Source of the DNA: a filamentous cyanobacterium CCP2
Lineage (GTDB): Bacteria; Cyanobacteriota; Cyanobacteriia; Elainellales; Elainellaceae
DNA: 64,000 nt
Assembly (NCBI GenBank): GCA_003003615.1
Contig: PVWD01000003.1
Location: forward strand, 23,930-87,929
Direction: 5' to 3'
In this document: piece after piece, positions 10,101 to 17,276 of the stretch
How positions within the stretch are numbered: position 1 is the stretch's first letter
Layout of the letters: each line of letters opens with the position of its first letter
Notes under the pieces: generated by a model
The model's input: only the letters and a program-made list of their open reading frames with translations
What the model was told of the DNA's origin: nothing
The model's database searches: none
Made by a program: the position numbers and the translations under genes

Positions 10101-11559
10101 CAGGTGAACCGCCTGATGCAACTCCAGAAAGTCCTGAAACTCTGGATGGTTCTCGGTCATCACGATTGCTGGAAAGCTCACGCCTAGTCGTCCAATGGTC
10201 TGAGTGAAAATCTCGTTGTCGAGGATGAATGTTGTTGCCCAGTCCTGCCGCCATCGCCCCAGAGCGTCTTGCTCGGTTTCGCTCTCGTCCTGATCGATAA
10301 CTGGATGTTCCTGATAAGAATGCAGTGCTTCCAGCTTGGAGGTCAGCAGTCTCTGGGTGTCCAACTGGCTGCTGGGAATCTCCACTATCCAACGCTGAAT
10401 CATCCATCTCACTCGTTGCTGCATCAGCGTTTTGTAGGTTGTTTCGTCCAAGCTTTCGATCGGGAGTGGCACTTTGACCACGAATAGGGAGGGCATCACC
10501 GGAGGTGTCCAAATCCTGGGGTAGTCCTCGTACCGAGTCATGACTGAAATCGTGTCTTGAGTTTGATAGAAAGGAGTTATGAATGGGTTCATTGGGAAGT
10601 TGCTCCTTTAGTTCTACAAATGAACGATAAATTTTGGGAACCTCAACTGCCGGAAGCATTCGTTGAGACTGACCCCGACCAGCGATAACAATGACATCAA
10701 TCGGAAAACCTGCTCCTTGCTTGCGGTAGAGATTGCCCCAGATGGAGAAATGCTGTGTCACGTTGTAGTGCTGGTAGAGCAAATAGAAAAACGCTCTACT
10801 TTCTCTGGTGTTGTAGCGATCGGATCGTCGTTCTTCGTCGCTGCCTAACTTGCCCCCCAGAATCAATACGGCTTGACCATCATCTTTCATAACCTCCAAC
10901 GCATTGAGGGCAATCACGTGATCGATTTGAGTTGTCCAGGTGTCATACAATGGAAATCGTTTGGTGAGCTGATTCTCATCCAGAACTGAACTGAAGGGTG
11001 GATTACAGATAACGCAGTCAACCGGTTCTTGAGGACGATACGTCGTGGCATCATGTTGAGTCAGTTGGTAATACCCTCGTGTTGTAAGTTCTGCAACGCG
11101 ATCGCCATTAATTTCATTGGCAACCACTTTGGCGGGATTAGCTGCAATCAACAATGCACCATTTCCTGCGGTCGGTTCATAGACTGTTGTTTCTGAATGG
11201 ATGCATGCCAGCATTGTGGCAAGATAGGCAATTGGAATCGGCGTGCTGTATGCCTGCTGAAGCACAGAGGTAGACGATCGGACACCTAGATTGGGTTGCT
11301 GCTCCAGCAAATGAACTAATTGGTCATAGGCTTGGTGAGTCGTTGCAGACTGCTCAACCAGTCGGTGAGCCGCTCGCACAATGGCTGCTTCCATTGCTTC
11401 ATCCACCAACTTGGTCAGCGGACTGCCAGAAGGAATTGCTTGGTTCAATACCTTTTCGGCTTCAGCACGAGCATCCGTAATTCGGGCATAACTTTTTCCT
11501 GCAATGAGGTGTTCGAGAAACAACTGCTTGAGTCGTTCTTGGTCATAGTTTGTATTCAC
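4129..11559 (-). CDS. Giant DNA-processing protein: N6-adenine methyltransferase, strawberry-notch-like helicase, MutS-I-like and TOPRIM regions
   Basis: An uninterrupted frame of ~2,476 codons; GTG at 11559 (GAGG six bases before it) is preferred to TTG at 11571. Regions in order: a SAM-dependent DNA methyltransferase with EPTAGNGALL (~128-137) and NPPF (~186-189); a poorly coding-like Arg/Ser/Gly stretch (~325-503); a strawberry-notch-type SF2 helicase with Walker A GDQTGVGKG (~605) and DEAH (~735), and a helicase C-half reaching MLGRVHRTGQ; a MutS domain I-like segment (KAGEFYETYSEDA, ~1870-1960); a CHC2-like segment (SGSKFMDWI...GGGGAIDLV, ~2100); and a TOPRIM domain (TESPIDAL, STDGAG, FDADQAG) typical of plasmid primases. 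It probably modifies, remodels and primes element DNA during transfer. The real product may be two proteins: ATG 10050 has AAGGGAG nine bases upstream and would give a separate 1,973-residue helicase-primase. Confidence 0.8.
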   Translation of the reverse strand: MNTNYDQERLKQLFLEHLIAGKSYARITDARAEAEKVLNQAIPSGSPLTKLVDEAMEAAIVRAAHRLVEQSATTHQAYDQLVHLLEQQPNLGVRSSTSVLQQAYSTPIPIAYLATMLACIHSETTVYEPTAGNGALLIAANPAKVVANEINGDRVAELTTRGYYQLTQHDATTYRPQEPVDCVICNPPFSSVLDENQLTKRFPLYDTWTTQIDHVIALNALEVMKDDGQAVLILGGKLGSDEERRSDRYNTRESRAFFYLLYQHYNVTQHFSIWGNLYRKQGAGFPIDVIVIAGRGQSQRMLPAVEVPKIYRSFVELKEQLPNEPIHNSFLSNSRHDFSHDSVRGLPQDLDTSGDALPIRGQSATPDRKLGRNNLQNADAATSEMDDSALDSGDSQQPVGHPETADLQAGSTAFLSGTSSYRSGRERNRARRSGAMAAGLGNNIHPRQRDFHSDHWTTRRELSSNRDDREPSRVSGLSGVASGGSPGGVAQRPDRLRIREFSGMATTETTFNEPSEIEVQPKQVTYQPKSKGTSTGTLIPYNMASAAQSALDRLEQEHGDIDTYLTSRLGYASVEELHRHFSAEQVDAAALAISNIERGKGFIVGDQTGVGKGRICASILRYAQQQGKAAVFVTQNKTLYADMMRDVVDIGMYTFQPFITDTKAIIPLSNGQELRTGNATQQEQLMREMMVSQNLGIFYNAVFTTYSQLQTVGQKEPLRRNFLRAIAPNAILILDEAHEAGGSQSGWRMGGAPDRAEFVRELVDLSAGVFYSSATYAKRPDVMDLYARRTDLQFAVSSMAALENILDKGGVPLQQIVASKFVASGQMLRRVRSYEGIRFEAKVVPVDREVADQFSAALRAIKDFDRAKQQAIKELSKQLKAEAKAFGMDGAIGEVGAKSTLFTSLMHNCIEQGLLAQKAEATAQEAIQSLQREQKPVIAVANTMGSFIQAYAEANEIQSGSLMDISFSNLLERYLERSRDVLIKNYRGQVTRQRLTDAELGENGIAAYEEALECIRAADFSAIPISPIDYITQQLEQQGYKVCEVTGRSAALDYAPNGSTTYRVRPESDRTSRARINAVAEFNSGDADVIILNCSGSTGISLHASERFADQRPRDMIVAQAERDINVFMQMLGRVHRTGQVALPSYTLLMSDLPAEKRPGAILCQKMAGLNANTTAARESGISIQNVVDFMNPYGEQVVTELLNDDLELDAKLDFPLAKAENDASEIALIKKVTGRIPLLPIVEQEAVYSLIESEYRDLVEQQRAMGESILEADQLDLNARTVARMEVIPDSSNIQSEFAGAVHLEIVDVKNSAKPLTQLQVVNALREQLGLEPVKQLDNHHRDEMEAIAQEKTTETIATLEIAANHYRAEVAARKHDEGLTAKFNEKLDKQVAQVRRAIQEFATGTPVRVVTPTSANIFYGVVIGIDPKARSGNPVAPNGWRIRILVADSAKQLILPLSKVNTGREGSAVVEAQERDWFGNDIYSLFDQRQDAGRVTRQIFTGNLIKAFEKYPKGKLINYTDHQGQVQQGLMMPKGFDIQESLAQEPVAFAEPQQVKAFLTELTDRRGAVKTLDELLLLKAQLNGDGFVLQTPKAKESGGRYYLDEQLLAAVGSDFHSVSDRMEAVVPADRLEQTLNVLMKQRGYTLAAFDHKDIARDYLGIKLPELETTESITSEQQNDNIPNAHEPNQMNQNTSTRLSQDISGVEATQQSLNGKLRIVSSKEQRGNLERRIAKFLEESGLRELITAEEDFYLRIENDPYIPLVVERHNHELYLTHYLEQNGDVFIDSEMIFKIQPDGQLQFRETAIQDPFRGGEHRAADRPFAQMFARNILEQGFAEAARKAQHETQISTQPLSEQNHAPDESRNEHTLNPLHLKLQDYLEIKDNYPDALVLIKAGEFYETYSEDALVIADQLELVRTSIDSGDPDVGRLPLAGFPVRAIDRYLQQLTQELTVVTVEEQNLITVHSQQQSQLQQVEHQEQIPLGVSASTQEDLATQTEEVPTEVEELSLFDLNSFTAASDYEVDTKGYDPSWDTLEEPLEAPPVVSISPSETLSFATAAVSQSLQPVQQSNLKELADQVREFDLEVVAMSLGLDQDQHDHHKWKNAEHIISISGSKFMDWIADKGGGGAIDLVMHVQGVEFKEAVQWLSGQSITPHSDIHRQQPQIEDNEPRSLEMPVANERRWAAVRNYLVETRKLPAALVDRLHERGLIYADDMQNAVFVRYATHNTGAHWYREEPTGASLRGTWGENNSFHGLVPGSSREEGWFWIGTGKGEVRRVLLTESPIDALSLAVLDRKHRQAIEDVTIYLSTDGAGTIPIEALRQILEQDGQVIAAFDADQAGELMAWQVVQALPGIKRVTPAYGKDWNDRLIYDKNPKQATRLEKNRTLSILWRWYVIAQSLEKTERYLKRITEVAREVIQGELLSNAARFAMQQDFQNFSQQQRFAKLSFTSAQPDRQPVQDKHRRSIELGE
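10048..10066 (-). promoter_or_regulatory. Internal ribosome binding site and ATG for the helicase-primase part
   Basis: On the minus strand AAGGGAG (10066-10060) lies nine bases before an ATG at 10050-10048, in frame with the giant ORF and directly after the stop of the overprinted gene. It is a canonical translation start and supports independent synthesis of the helicase-primase portion. Confidence 0.6.
10065..10592 (-). CDS. 175-residue protein overprinted inside the giant ORF
   Basis: This frame is shifted by +1 relative to the giant ORF and looks like a genuine globular protein. It is rich in Trp, acidic residues and alternating hydrophobics (VRWMIQRWIVEIP, WATTFILDNEIF, LEEWLNDLIAYA). 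Its codons have the G-rich first position and common codon choice of neighbouring genes, while the giant frame over the same bases uses AGG, AGA, CGA and ATA and reads as low-complexity Arg/Ser/Gly. It has its own ribosome binding site (AAGGAG, ten bases before ATG 10592) and stops 14 bases before the ATG at 10050. The natural reading is a three-gene order (methyltransferase, this gene, helicase-primase) in which the methyltransferase frame happens to stay open. I do not recognise the family. Confidence 0.65.
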   Translation of the reverse strand: MNPFITPFYQTQDTISVMTRYEDYPRIWTPPVMPSLFVVKVPLPIESLDETTYKTLMQQRVRWMIQRWIVEIPSSQLDTQRLLTSKLEALHSYQEHPVIDQDESETEQDALGRWRQDWATTFILDNEIFTQTIGRLGVSFPAIVMTENHPEFQDFLELHQAVHLEEWLNDLIAYA

Positions 11560-11611
11560 AATGAACCTCAAATCGATGATTTAAGGTGTTTACATACTGA
11601 AGCTCATAGAT

Positions 11612-12001
11612 CTATTTCAGTTTCGTTTGCAATTCAGCAATCTTGCGATCAACATAGGTCGTGCTTAATTCGTCTTCTTGCTGTCGCTGTTTAATTTTCT
11701 GATACTTCTCAATCGCTTCTGCAGGACGACTAAGCGCGGTTAGAACTTTCGCTTGATTTAGGTAGATGTTGTGATAAATGCCCAAGCGATCGCGAGGACG
11801 CAGTTGTTCTGCCTGGTTGAAGTCAGCTAACGCCTTTTCATACTCACCCTGTTCAGCATATAATTCACCACGATACACAAAGTCTTTTGCAGTTGCAGGT
11901 GAGTCGAGATCTTCGGGCTTGAGTTCGGGTTGGGTGAGTCCGATGAAGAAAATAATGACTAGGAGTAACCCGTAACTCCGCAGGATAAGAAAAAAACGCA
12001 T
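11612..12001 (-). CDS. Membrane-anchored TPR protein
   Basis: The frame extends to 12133, but ATG 12001 is chosen because GGAGG precedes it (GGAGTGAGGAGGCGATC) and a membrane segment follows at once (FFLILRSYGLLLVIIFFIGL). The ~130-residue product then has two to three tetratricopeptide-like helix pairs (DFVYRGELYAEQGEYEKALADFNQAEQLRP; IYLNQAKVLTALSRPAEAIEKYQK). TPR helices mediate protein-protein contacts, so it may be a scaffold at the inner membrane for the transfer machinery. It starts 10 bases after the stop of the preceding gene in the same operon. Confidence 0.75.
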   Translation of the reverse strand: MRFFLILRSYGLLLVIIFFIGLTQPELKPEDLDSPATAKDFVYRGELYAEQGEYEKALADFNQAEQLRPRDRLGIYHNIYLNQAKVLTALSRPAEAIEKYQKIKQRQQEDELSTTYVDRKIAELQTKLK

Positions 12002-12011
12002 GATCGCCTCC

Positions 12012-13889
12012 TCACTCCAATTCCAATCCAGACGCTTTCTGGCGAGAACGACCTTTTGTTTCTGCTTGGGGTCGCGGTGAAGCTTGTTGTTCCAATGGTT
12101 GCATCTTTGCTGCCAATCGGTCAAAGTGAGCAAAATCTCTTGCGCCTAATTTAGACAAAACTTTACCCTCCTTGCGCTGAAACACAACACCGCGTCCTTC
12201 TTGCTTGTCCGTGATCCGAAGGAATCCGGCTTCACCAATCTCTAGTTTGAATTTCCCTCCTTCTTTATCCCAAACATTCGCTTGAACTTTCGACTGGAGG
12301 AAATGAGTGACGATTTGTTCTACTCGATTTGTCTTGGCATTGTAAGTCGCTTCCACATCCAGATCACCTTGGGGTGTAAGGGCTCGGTTTTGCTGCATCC
12401 CTTGCAATTGTTTGCTCTGGAAGCTGCCTAAGCGCTCGCTCACCGATAGCACCCGAATGGTGTGACGAGAGACTCCAGGAATGGGAGACTTGAAAGCTTG
12501 AAACCGCATTAGCTCGCCTTTGTCGTCTTTGAGGGTGTAAAGATTCTGCCCTCTAAAATTGACGGTGAACTCTCCAACTTGGTAAGACCGCTCGCCTGTG
12601 CGTTCATATCCTCGATTGAATAAGTCAAGTGCGGCACGGGCCACTTGTTGATGTCGCCAGTTTTCCAGGCGAGAGGCTAACCATCCCAAACCCTGGCGTA
12701 CTCCCTGCTGTGTTCCCTGAATCTGTTGTTTCCAGTCTTTAGCAGTCGTTTGCAGCAATTGTTGAGTAGCTCCGTCCGGCAGTTTTGCGGTTTCTCGCTC
12801 CAGGACGGCGATCGCAGGTAGCGTATGACCATTCTGATTTGCCTCTGCCACGTCTACCGTCAGTGAGCCAGTGTCCTGACCGGGTGATGTACTCTGAATT
12901 TGAGTTTTCCTGGCTTCGACCGCATCAACCACATCCGCCGTGTAGGTGAGACTATCCTGGTTCAGTGGAACGGTGTTTGTCCAGATTCCGTTGCGTTTGT
13001 TTTGTTGAGCATCTAAAATGTCATACTGAATCATGTCCCCATTCAGCACGCCTGCTTCTACCAGAGGACGTTTTCCATTCTGTTGATCGGTTGGAGCGAC
13101 AGTCGATCGGGGTTGCAAATCCCGAAAAGTTTCCCAGTCCTGTTGAGTCACGGTATTGACAGTGACCTTGCCATTACTTGTCACTAAGATCGGTTCATCG
13201 TCCCGCTTAATCGTGATGTCGTTCTCCTCTCGCTTGATTTGATATCCTCTGACGGACACTGCATCATAGATGGGATGTTCCTCTCTTAGGGGATTGAGCA
13301 AGTAATCAGCCGTTTGTGCCACAGTAGTTGCCTGCTCTACAGGAACAATGGGCGGATCAACTTTGGGTGATTCTTGCGGAGCTTCGACTTGAGTTGTTGC
13401 TTGTGTAGGTTCTGGAGATGGTTTTGGAGATAGTTCTAGAGATGATTTTAGTGGTGCTTGAGATTGCTCCTCCGTTTTCGTTGGTGTTGCCTGTTGCTCA
13501 AGTTGGAACTGAATCGCGTTGACAGAAACCGCTCCATCTCGCTCTTCCCGAAACAAAATGGTGCCGCCATCTCGAACCTCGATCGCGGGAATCTTGCCTC
13601 GGTACTTGGCTAGATCCACTCCTTCGCTAACCGGACGTTGAATTGCGTCGAAAATCGTTCGCATTGTGTTGGCATCGAGTTCGTTGCGAAATTGACCATT
13701 AGCCATCTGTCCATACACCAACCGTCGTCCCATTTGGATGCGGATGGTTTCTGCGGGTTCAGGAGTCGAAGTCTGCGGTTGATTGAGAAAGGCGACTGCG
13801 CCTCGTGTCGCTTGGATAATGGCAGACAGTAATTGAGCTTCGTCTTCTTGAATCGCTTGGGCATCTGCGGGGTTGATTGTTAACGACAT
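12012..13889 (-). CDS. Element protein of unknown function (625 residues)
   Basis: ATG 13889 follows a strong AGGAGG. The N-terminal ~150 residues look folded. A low-complexity Pro/Glu/Ser/Thr linker follows (~150-200, with EPTQATTQVEAPQESPK), then two mixed alpha/beta regions including ENWRHQQVARAALDLFNRGYERTG and GEFTVNFRGQNLYTLKDDKG. No relaxase, nuclease or ATPase motif is visible and there are no membrane segments. Its place between the coupling protein and the giant DNA-processing gene suggests a cytoplasmic role in handling element DNA, possibly in the relaxosome, but this is inferred from position only. Confidence 0.7.
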   Translation of the reverse strand: MSLTINPADAQAIQEDEAQLLSAIIQATRGAVAFLNQPQTSTPEPAETIRIQMGRRLVYGQMANGQFRNELDANTMRTIFDAIQRPVSEGVDLAKYRGKIPAIEVRDGGTILFREERDGAVSVNAIQFQLEQQATPTKTEEQSQAPLKSSLELSPKPSPEPTQATTQVEAPQESPKVDPPIVPVEQATTVAQTADYLLNPLREEHPIYDAVSVRGYQIKREENDITIKRDDEPILVTSNGKVTVNTVTQQDWETFRDLQPRSTVAPTDQQNGKRPLVEAGVLNGDMIQYDILDAQQNKRNGIWTNTVPLNQDSLTYTADVVDAVEARKTQIQSTSPGQDTGSLTVDVAEANQNGHTLPAIAVLERETAKLPDGATQQLLQTTAKDWKQQIQGTQQGVRQGLGWLASRLENWRHQQVARAALDLFNRGYERTGERSYQVGEFTVNFRGQNLYTLKDDKGELMRFQAFKSPIPGVSRHTIRVLSVSERLGSFQSKQLQGMQQNRALTPQGDLDVEATYNAKTNRVEQIVTHFLQSKVQANVWDKEGGKFKLEIGEAGFLRITDKQEGRGVVFQRKEGKVLSKLGARDFAHFDRLAAKMQPLEQQASPRPQAETKGRSRQKASGLELE

Positions 13890-13901
13890 TTTTACTTCCT
13901 C

Positions 13902-14273
13902 CTAGTGCAAGAATCCTTGAGCAGCCAGGGCGATCGCCATTCCTGCTATGCGGTTGATCACATACTCTTCACCCACTTGGAATACAGCAATTTCATCATC
14001 AAAGCGATACTCAATAAATAACGGTTGATATTCTGGATGACAATCCCGTATATACGAGATCACTCCGTTCTCCGCACGGATATAAGGCACATCATCGAAT
14101 AGCACTTCTACAATGGTAGGAATGTAACCCGGAGGCAAAGGAGGTAAAAGCCGGACTCGTTCCAGATCTGCCAATATCTCTGGCTCCCTGGAAAGAATTA
14201 CGGCTGCATGAAGGGACAGTCCCCACTCGAATGGGTTTGGAAGTGTTGGCTCTTGGATTGATATGGTGTTCAT
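13902..14273 (-). CDS. Small hypothetical element protein
   Basis: A 123-residue acidic protein whose ATG overlaps the stop of the coupling-protein gene by four bases (ATGA), with AGGAGG at good distance. This indicates translational coupling. It has no signal peptide or membrane segment, and motifs such as VEVLFDDVPYIRAENGVISYIRD and FIEYRFDDEIAVFQVGEEYVI suggest a small beta-rich fold. Family not recognised. Coupling to the VirD4-like gene makes a small accessory role in substrate docking conceivable. Confidence 0.65.
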   Translation of the reverse strand: MNTISIQEPTLPNPFEWGLSLHAAVILSREPEILADLERVRLLPPLPPGYIPTIVEVLFDDVPYIRAENGVISYIRDCHPEYQPLFIEYRFDDEIAVFQVGEEYVINRIAGMAIALAAQGFLH

Positions 14274-16018
14274 AGATAGTCCTCCTGAAGTCGAAACATT
14301 TCATCGTACTCATCCTCAGTGATGTCAGCATTAATATCCTGAACTTGTCCAGAACTAGAGTTAGACTCATCAACAGGTAGTGGAAATAGCCGCTCTGCCA
14401 TTTCTCGACGGATTTCGTTTTCTTGATCTAAATCAACGATGGTGTGTCGTTCTGCCATTCTTTGGGTAAGGCGATCGCGTACTTTGCTTTGCCATAGTTC
14501 AGCACTGCGGTTTTGAATCTGTACGTCTTTTTGAGCAATCTTGACTCTGAGCCGCAAGGGAATGGAGGATTCATGTCCGCCTTTGTAAGCTGGATTGATG
14601 AACACGCACTCGCCTTGATCTAGCTTCAGAATTTGGTCTGGTGTGAGCAGCGGCATCTTTTGGTATTGTTCCGAGTAACTGCTGCCGCCGTGCCTGCCAT
14701 GACTGCGGGAACGGGTGTATAGCTTAACCTCCTTTTCACCGAGGTAGCCAGAAAACTCATTGGCAGTTTCTCGGTCTTTGGGATTGAAGAAGACCTTCGT
14801 ACCACAGGCGGCAAATAAGACTCTCGATAACTCTCGCCCATACATATGTTGCAACTGAGCAAAGTTTTGATAACCTAACAATGCGACAAATCCGTAAGAC
14901 CGAAACTCATTAATCCACTTTGGCAATTCTGGCAGATAGAGTGTTGGTAACTCATCGAGAGCAACAATCAATGGGACTTTGCGAGGTCGAACAAAGTTGC
15001 GGGTCACAATGAGGTGCAGCACAGCTGCCAGGAGCGGACTAACGGTATCCCGCTTCTGAATGTCCACCTGCAAAAACAAGAGTTGCTTGCCGATGAGGTC
15101 CAGGGGAATCGTGGTTTTGCCGCAGAAGCTAGAAACGAGTTGTTTGCCAATAAAGGTTTTGAAGGTGCGTTGAGCGGTGGCAATAATTCCTGCAATTTGC
15201 TTTTCTGCGCCTTCGGAAGCTAATAATTGGCTGAAGCTCTCCATTGTCCAAGATGGAATTCTTCCCTGCGCTCCAGTAGCACGAATGCGAGATGGAAGGT
15301 CAGTCAGGTTCAGAATCTTGCTTGCCATCAATAAATCTGGATAGGGCGTTAGCTTTGCCAGTAACATCACGGCCTCGACTAGGTTGGTGCCTGCACTGGT
15401 GAAGAAATCGTTATCCCGGTACGCTCCCTCACGCTGTGTGTTTTTTTGCAGCACTTGAGCCAGTTGAGCTGCCATCAGCGAGTCTGTCTCATCAGCGAGA
15501 AAATCAAGCGGATTGCAGACTCCGGTATAGGGCTGTCCGGGTGCAAAAACCGCCACTTCGTAACCCTGAGCAGCTGCCCAAGCCGCATGAGCTTCAAGCT
15601 GGCTGCCTTTGAAGTCGTAGACGAGGATGGGGAAACCTTGGACGATCGCCGAGCGAATGGCGGGGTCAATAATGCTAAAAGTTTTGCCGGAATCGGGGGC
15701 TCCAGTCACAGTTACGCTCTGCTGAGCATGAGGAATATGCACGTTTCCCGCTTTGAGTGCGACTTTATGAGGCTGGCGTTGTTTCCGTTGCTGACGAGCG
15801 ATCGCTGCGGCTTTCCATTGCTCTGAGCGCCCTCCAAATCGTCCAGTCGTCATCTTGCCTTTCTTGGGACTAAATAGCGTTGCACCGACCATGAGCAGAA
15901 GCATTCCCAGCAATACGACTCCCATGCCCGAATCCATCATGGATCGAACTATCGTTTGAATTGGCTCAGTCACGTTCTGAACCATTCCAGTTTCAGACAC
16001 TTGACTATTACTACTCAT
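14270..16018 (-). CDS. Type IV coupling protein (VirD4/TraG-like ATPase)
   Basis: Coupling proteins are hexameric inner-membrane ATPases that bring the DNA-protein substrate to a type IV secretion channel. This 582-residue protein has an N-terminal membrane segment (GMGVVLLGMLLLMVGATLF, ~31-49), Walker A GAPDSGKT (106-113), a Walker B-like strand ending in VPLIVALDELPTL, and the conserved FVALLGYQNFAQL and TKVFFNPKD segments of the VirD4/TraG/TraD family. Only one clear N-terminal membrane helix is seen, where many VirD4 proteins have two. It overlaps both neighbours by a few bases, which places it firmly in the operon. Confidence 0.88.
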   Translation of the reverse strand: MSSNSQVSETGMVQNVTEPIQTIVRSMMDSGMGVVLLGMLLLMVGATLFSPKKGKMTTGRFGGRSEQWKAAAIARQQRKQRQPHKVALKAGNVHIPHAQQSVTVTGAPDSGKTFSIIDPAIRSAIVQGFPILVYDFKGSQLEAHAAWAAAQGYEVAVFAPGQPYTGVCNPLDFLADETDSLMAAQLAQVLQKNTQREGAYRDNDFFTSAGTNLVEAVMLLAKLTPYPDLLMASKILNLTDLPSRIRATGAQGRIPSWTMESFSQLLASEGAEKQIAGIIATAQRTFKTFIGKQLVSSFCGKTTIPLDLIGKQLLFLQVDIQKRDTVSPLLAAVLHLIVTRNFVRPRKVPLIVALDELPTLYLPELPKWINEFRSYGFVALLGYQNFAQLQHMYGRELSRVLFAACGTKVFFNPKDRETANEFSGYLGEKEVKLYTRSRSHGRHGGSSYSEQYQKMPLLTPDQILKLDQGECVFINPAYKGGHESSIPLRLRVKIAQKDVQIQNRSAELWQSKVRDRLTQRMAERHTIVDLDQENEIRREMAERLFPLPVDESNSSSGQVQDINADITEDEYDEMFRLQEDYL

Positions 16019-16595
16019 AGGTTTGAGGAGTTAACAACGTCTTTGTGATTTCGTACTCTTGACCGTTAAACGACCAGTGCAACTGTTCAATGCGATCGCC
16101 CTGCATTTGATTAATTTTCAGCACTGGAAGCTCATTTCGTAGTTCGTCGGGGGATTTAAACAGCGACACCTCTGGTGGTAAATTGACGTTCAGGTATGTA
16201 GTCCAAACTTCTCGAAATCTTTCTCCACTTGCTGGGATGTAGCCAAAGAAAGCACATCCAAATGCACCACAAAGCGGATTCGCGTGAGGATATTCAGCTA
16301 GATTAGTAATCCGAGAATCAATCAGATAAAGCGGTTGGCTCTGCCCAGGTAGTTGAAGGGTCAGAATCTTCATCCGTCCTGTATCGACGGGCAACTCTGG
16401 GTTGAGGTGATCTGTTACCACCTGTGCCATGAGCCCATCTGGGGCATTTTGGGCAACTTTATGCCAGTGCTCAGCATCGGCTGAAGCCCGATCTCCCACT
16501 ACCCCAATGAATGACAAGGTAAATAAGAGGGGGACGAGTCCGATCGCGGCGATCGCCAATAGTTTTAGCTTTTGTCTGGAGATAGAGAAGTTCAT
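16011..16595 (-). CDS. Transfer-operon membrane protein of unknown function
   Basis: A 194-residue protein with one N-terminal hydrophobic segment (LLAIAAIGLVPLLFTLSFIGVV), probably an uncleaved anchor with the rest periplasmic. A cysteine pair (PLCGAFGCAFFG) could form a disulfide. It overlaps the coupling-protein gene by eight bases. No known VirB/Tra family is recognised; an accessory component of the secretion complex is inferred from position. Confidence 0.65.
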   Translation of the reverse strand: MNFSISRQKLKLLAIAAIGLVPLLFTLSFIGVVGDRASADAEHWHKVAQNAPDGLMAQVVTDHLNPELPVDTGRMKILTLQLPGQSQPLYLIDSRITNLAEYPHANPLCGAFGCAFFGYIPASGERFREVWTTYLNVNLPPEVSLFKSPDELRNELPVLKINQMQGDRIEQLHWSFNGQEYEITKTLLTPQTYE

Positions 16596-16604
16596 AGCCC
16601 TAGT

Positions 16605-17261
16605 TCATTGAGAATGACGAGAACGAGGTTCAGGAAGGCGTTCAAAATTGGGAGCGGTATTGGGTCTCCGGATTTCGTAAGACCCTTCTGGAATTTCGAC
16701 TCCAAGTTGTTGTAACGCCCACACGTTCTCAGGAGCCAGATAAATAAGTTCTCCTCCCGGTTGTTGCATCATGTACTCGGTAAACCCTTGCTGAAAAGCT
16801 TGTAGTCCACCTGCTTCTTCAATGCGTCGCTGATAGCGCTGGAGGGCAAGTTGTTGGGCAAGTTCCAGGGGAATGTAAGCACTCAATGATTCCGTGTCTT
16901 GCTGTCCCTTGATCAGCAAGCAACCTGCTTCATCCGTTTGGGCTAGCAACTCCCAGTAGCGATCGTTCTCAAAGATACCGAGTAAATAGAAGGTTTCTTG
17001 TTCCTGTTGCACTTGACCTAGCTGTTCTACTCGATCGGCGAAACGGGGTAGGCAAGGGTAGAGCGTTTCCGGAATCGTTGACTCCACTTCAGCCTGAGCC
17101 TGAGCAAGAGTTGCGTCTGCGCTCAGTTGCTGGATTGGAGCCTTAGAGCTTGAGGTAATGTTTGAATTCTGAGCTAAGGTACCCTGGGTTTTTGGATTCG
17201 ATAGCAGGACAATGCCCAATATTGTGCTTAGGATAAGGTGTTGAATGGTGTTCAGGTTCAT
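16605..17261 (-). CDS. Exported transfer-operon protein of unknown function
   Basis: A 218-residue product with a signal peptide (LILSTILGIVLLSNPKTQGTLAQ) followed by a helical, Gln/Glu-rich mature part (QVQQEQETFYLLGIFENDRYWELLAQTDEAGCLL). ATG 17261 has GAGGAG upstream. It begins 15 bases after the cell-wall hydrolase gene and precedes the small membrane-protein gene. Probably periplasmic; I do not recognise the family. Confidence 0.65.
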   Translation of the reverse strand: MNLNTIQHLILSTILGIVLLSNPKTQGTLAQNSNITSSSKAPIQQLSADATLAQAQAEVESTIPETLYPCLPRFADRVEQLGQVQQEQETFYLLGIFENDRYWELLAQTDEAGCLLIKGQQDTESLSAYIPLELAQQLALQRYQRRIEEAGGLQAFQQGFTEYMMQQPGGELIYLAPENVWALQQLGVEIPEGSYEIRRPNTAPNFERLPEPRSRHSQ

Positions 17262-17276
17262 GGCGATCGCTTCTCC

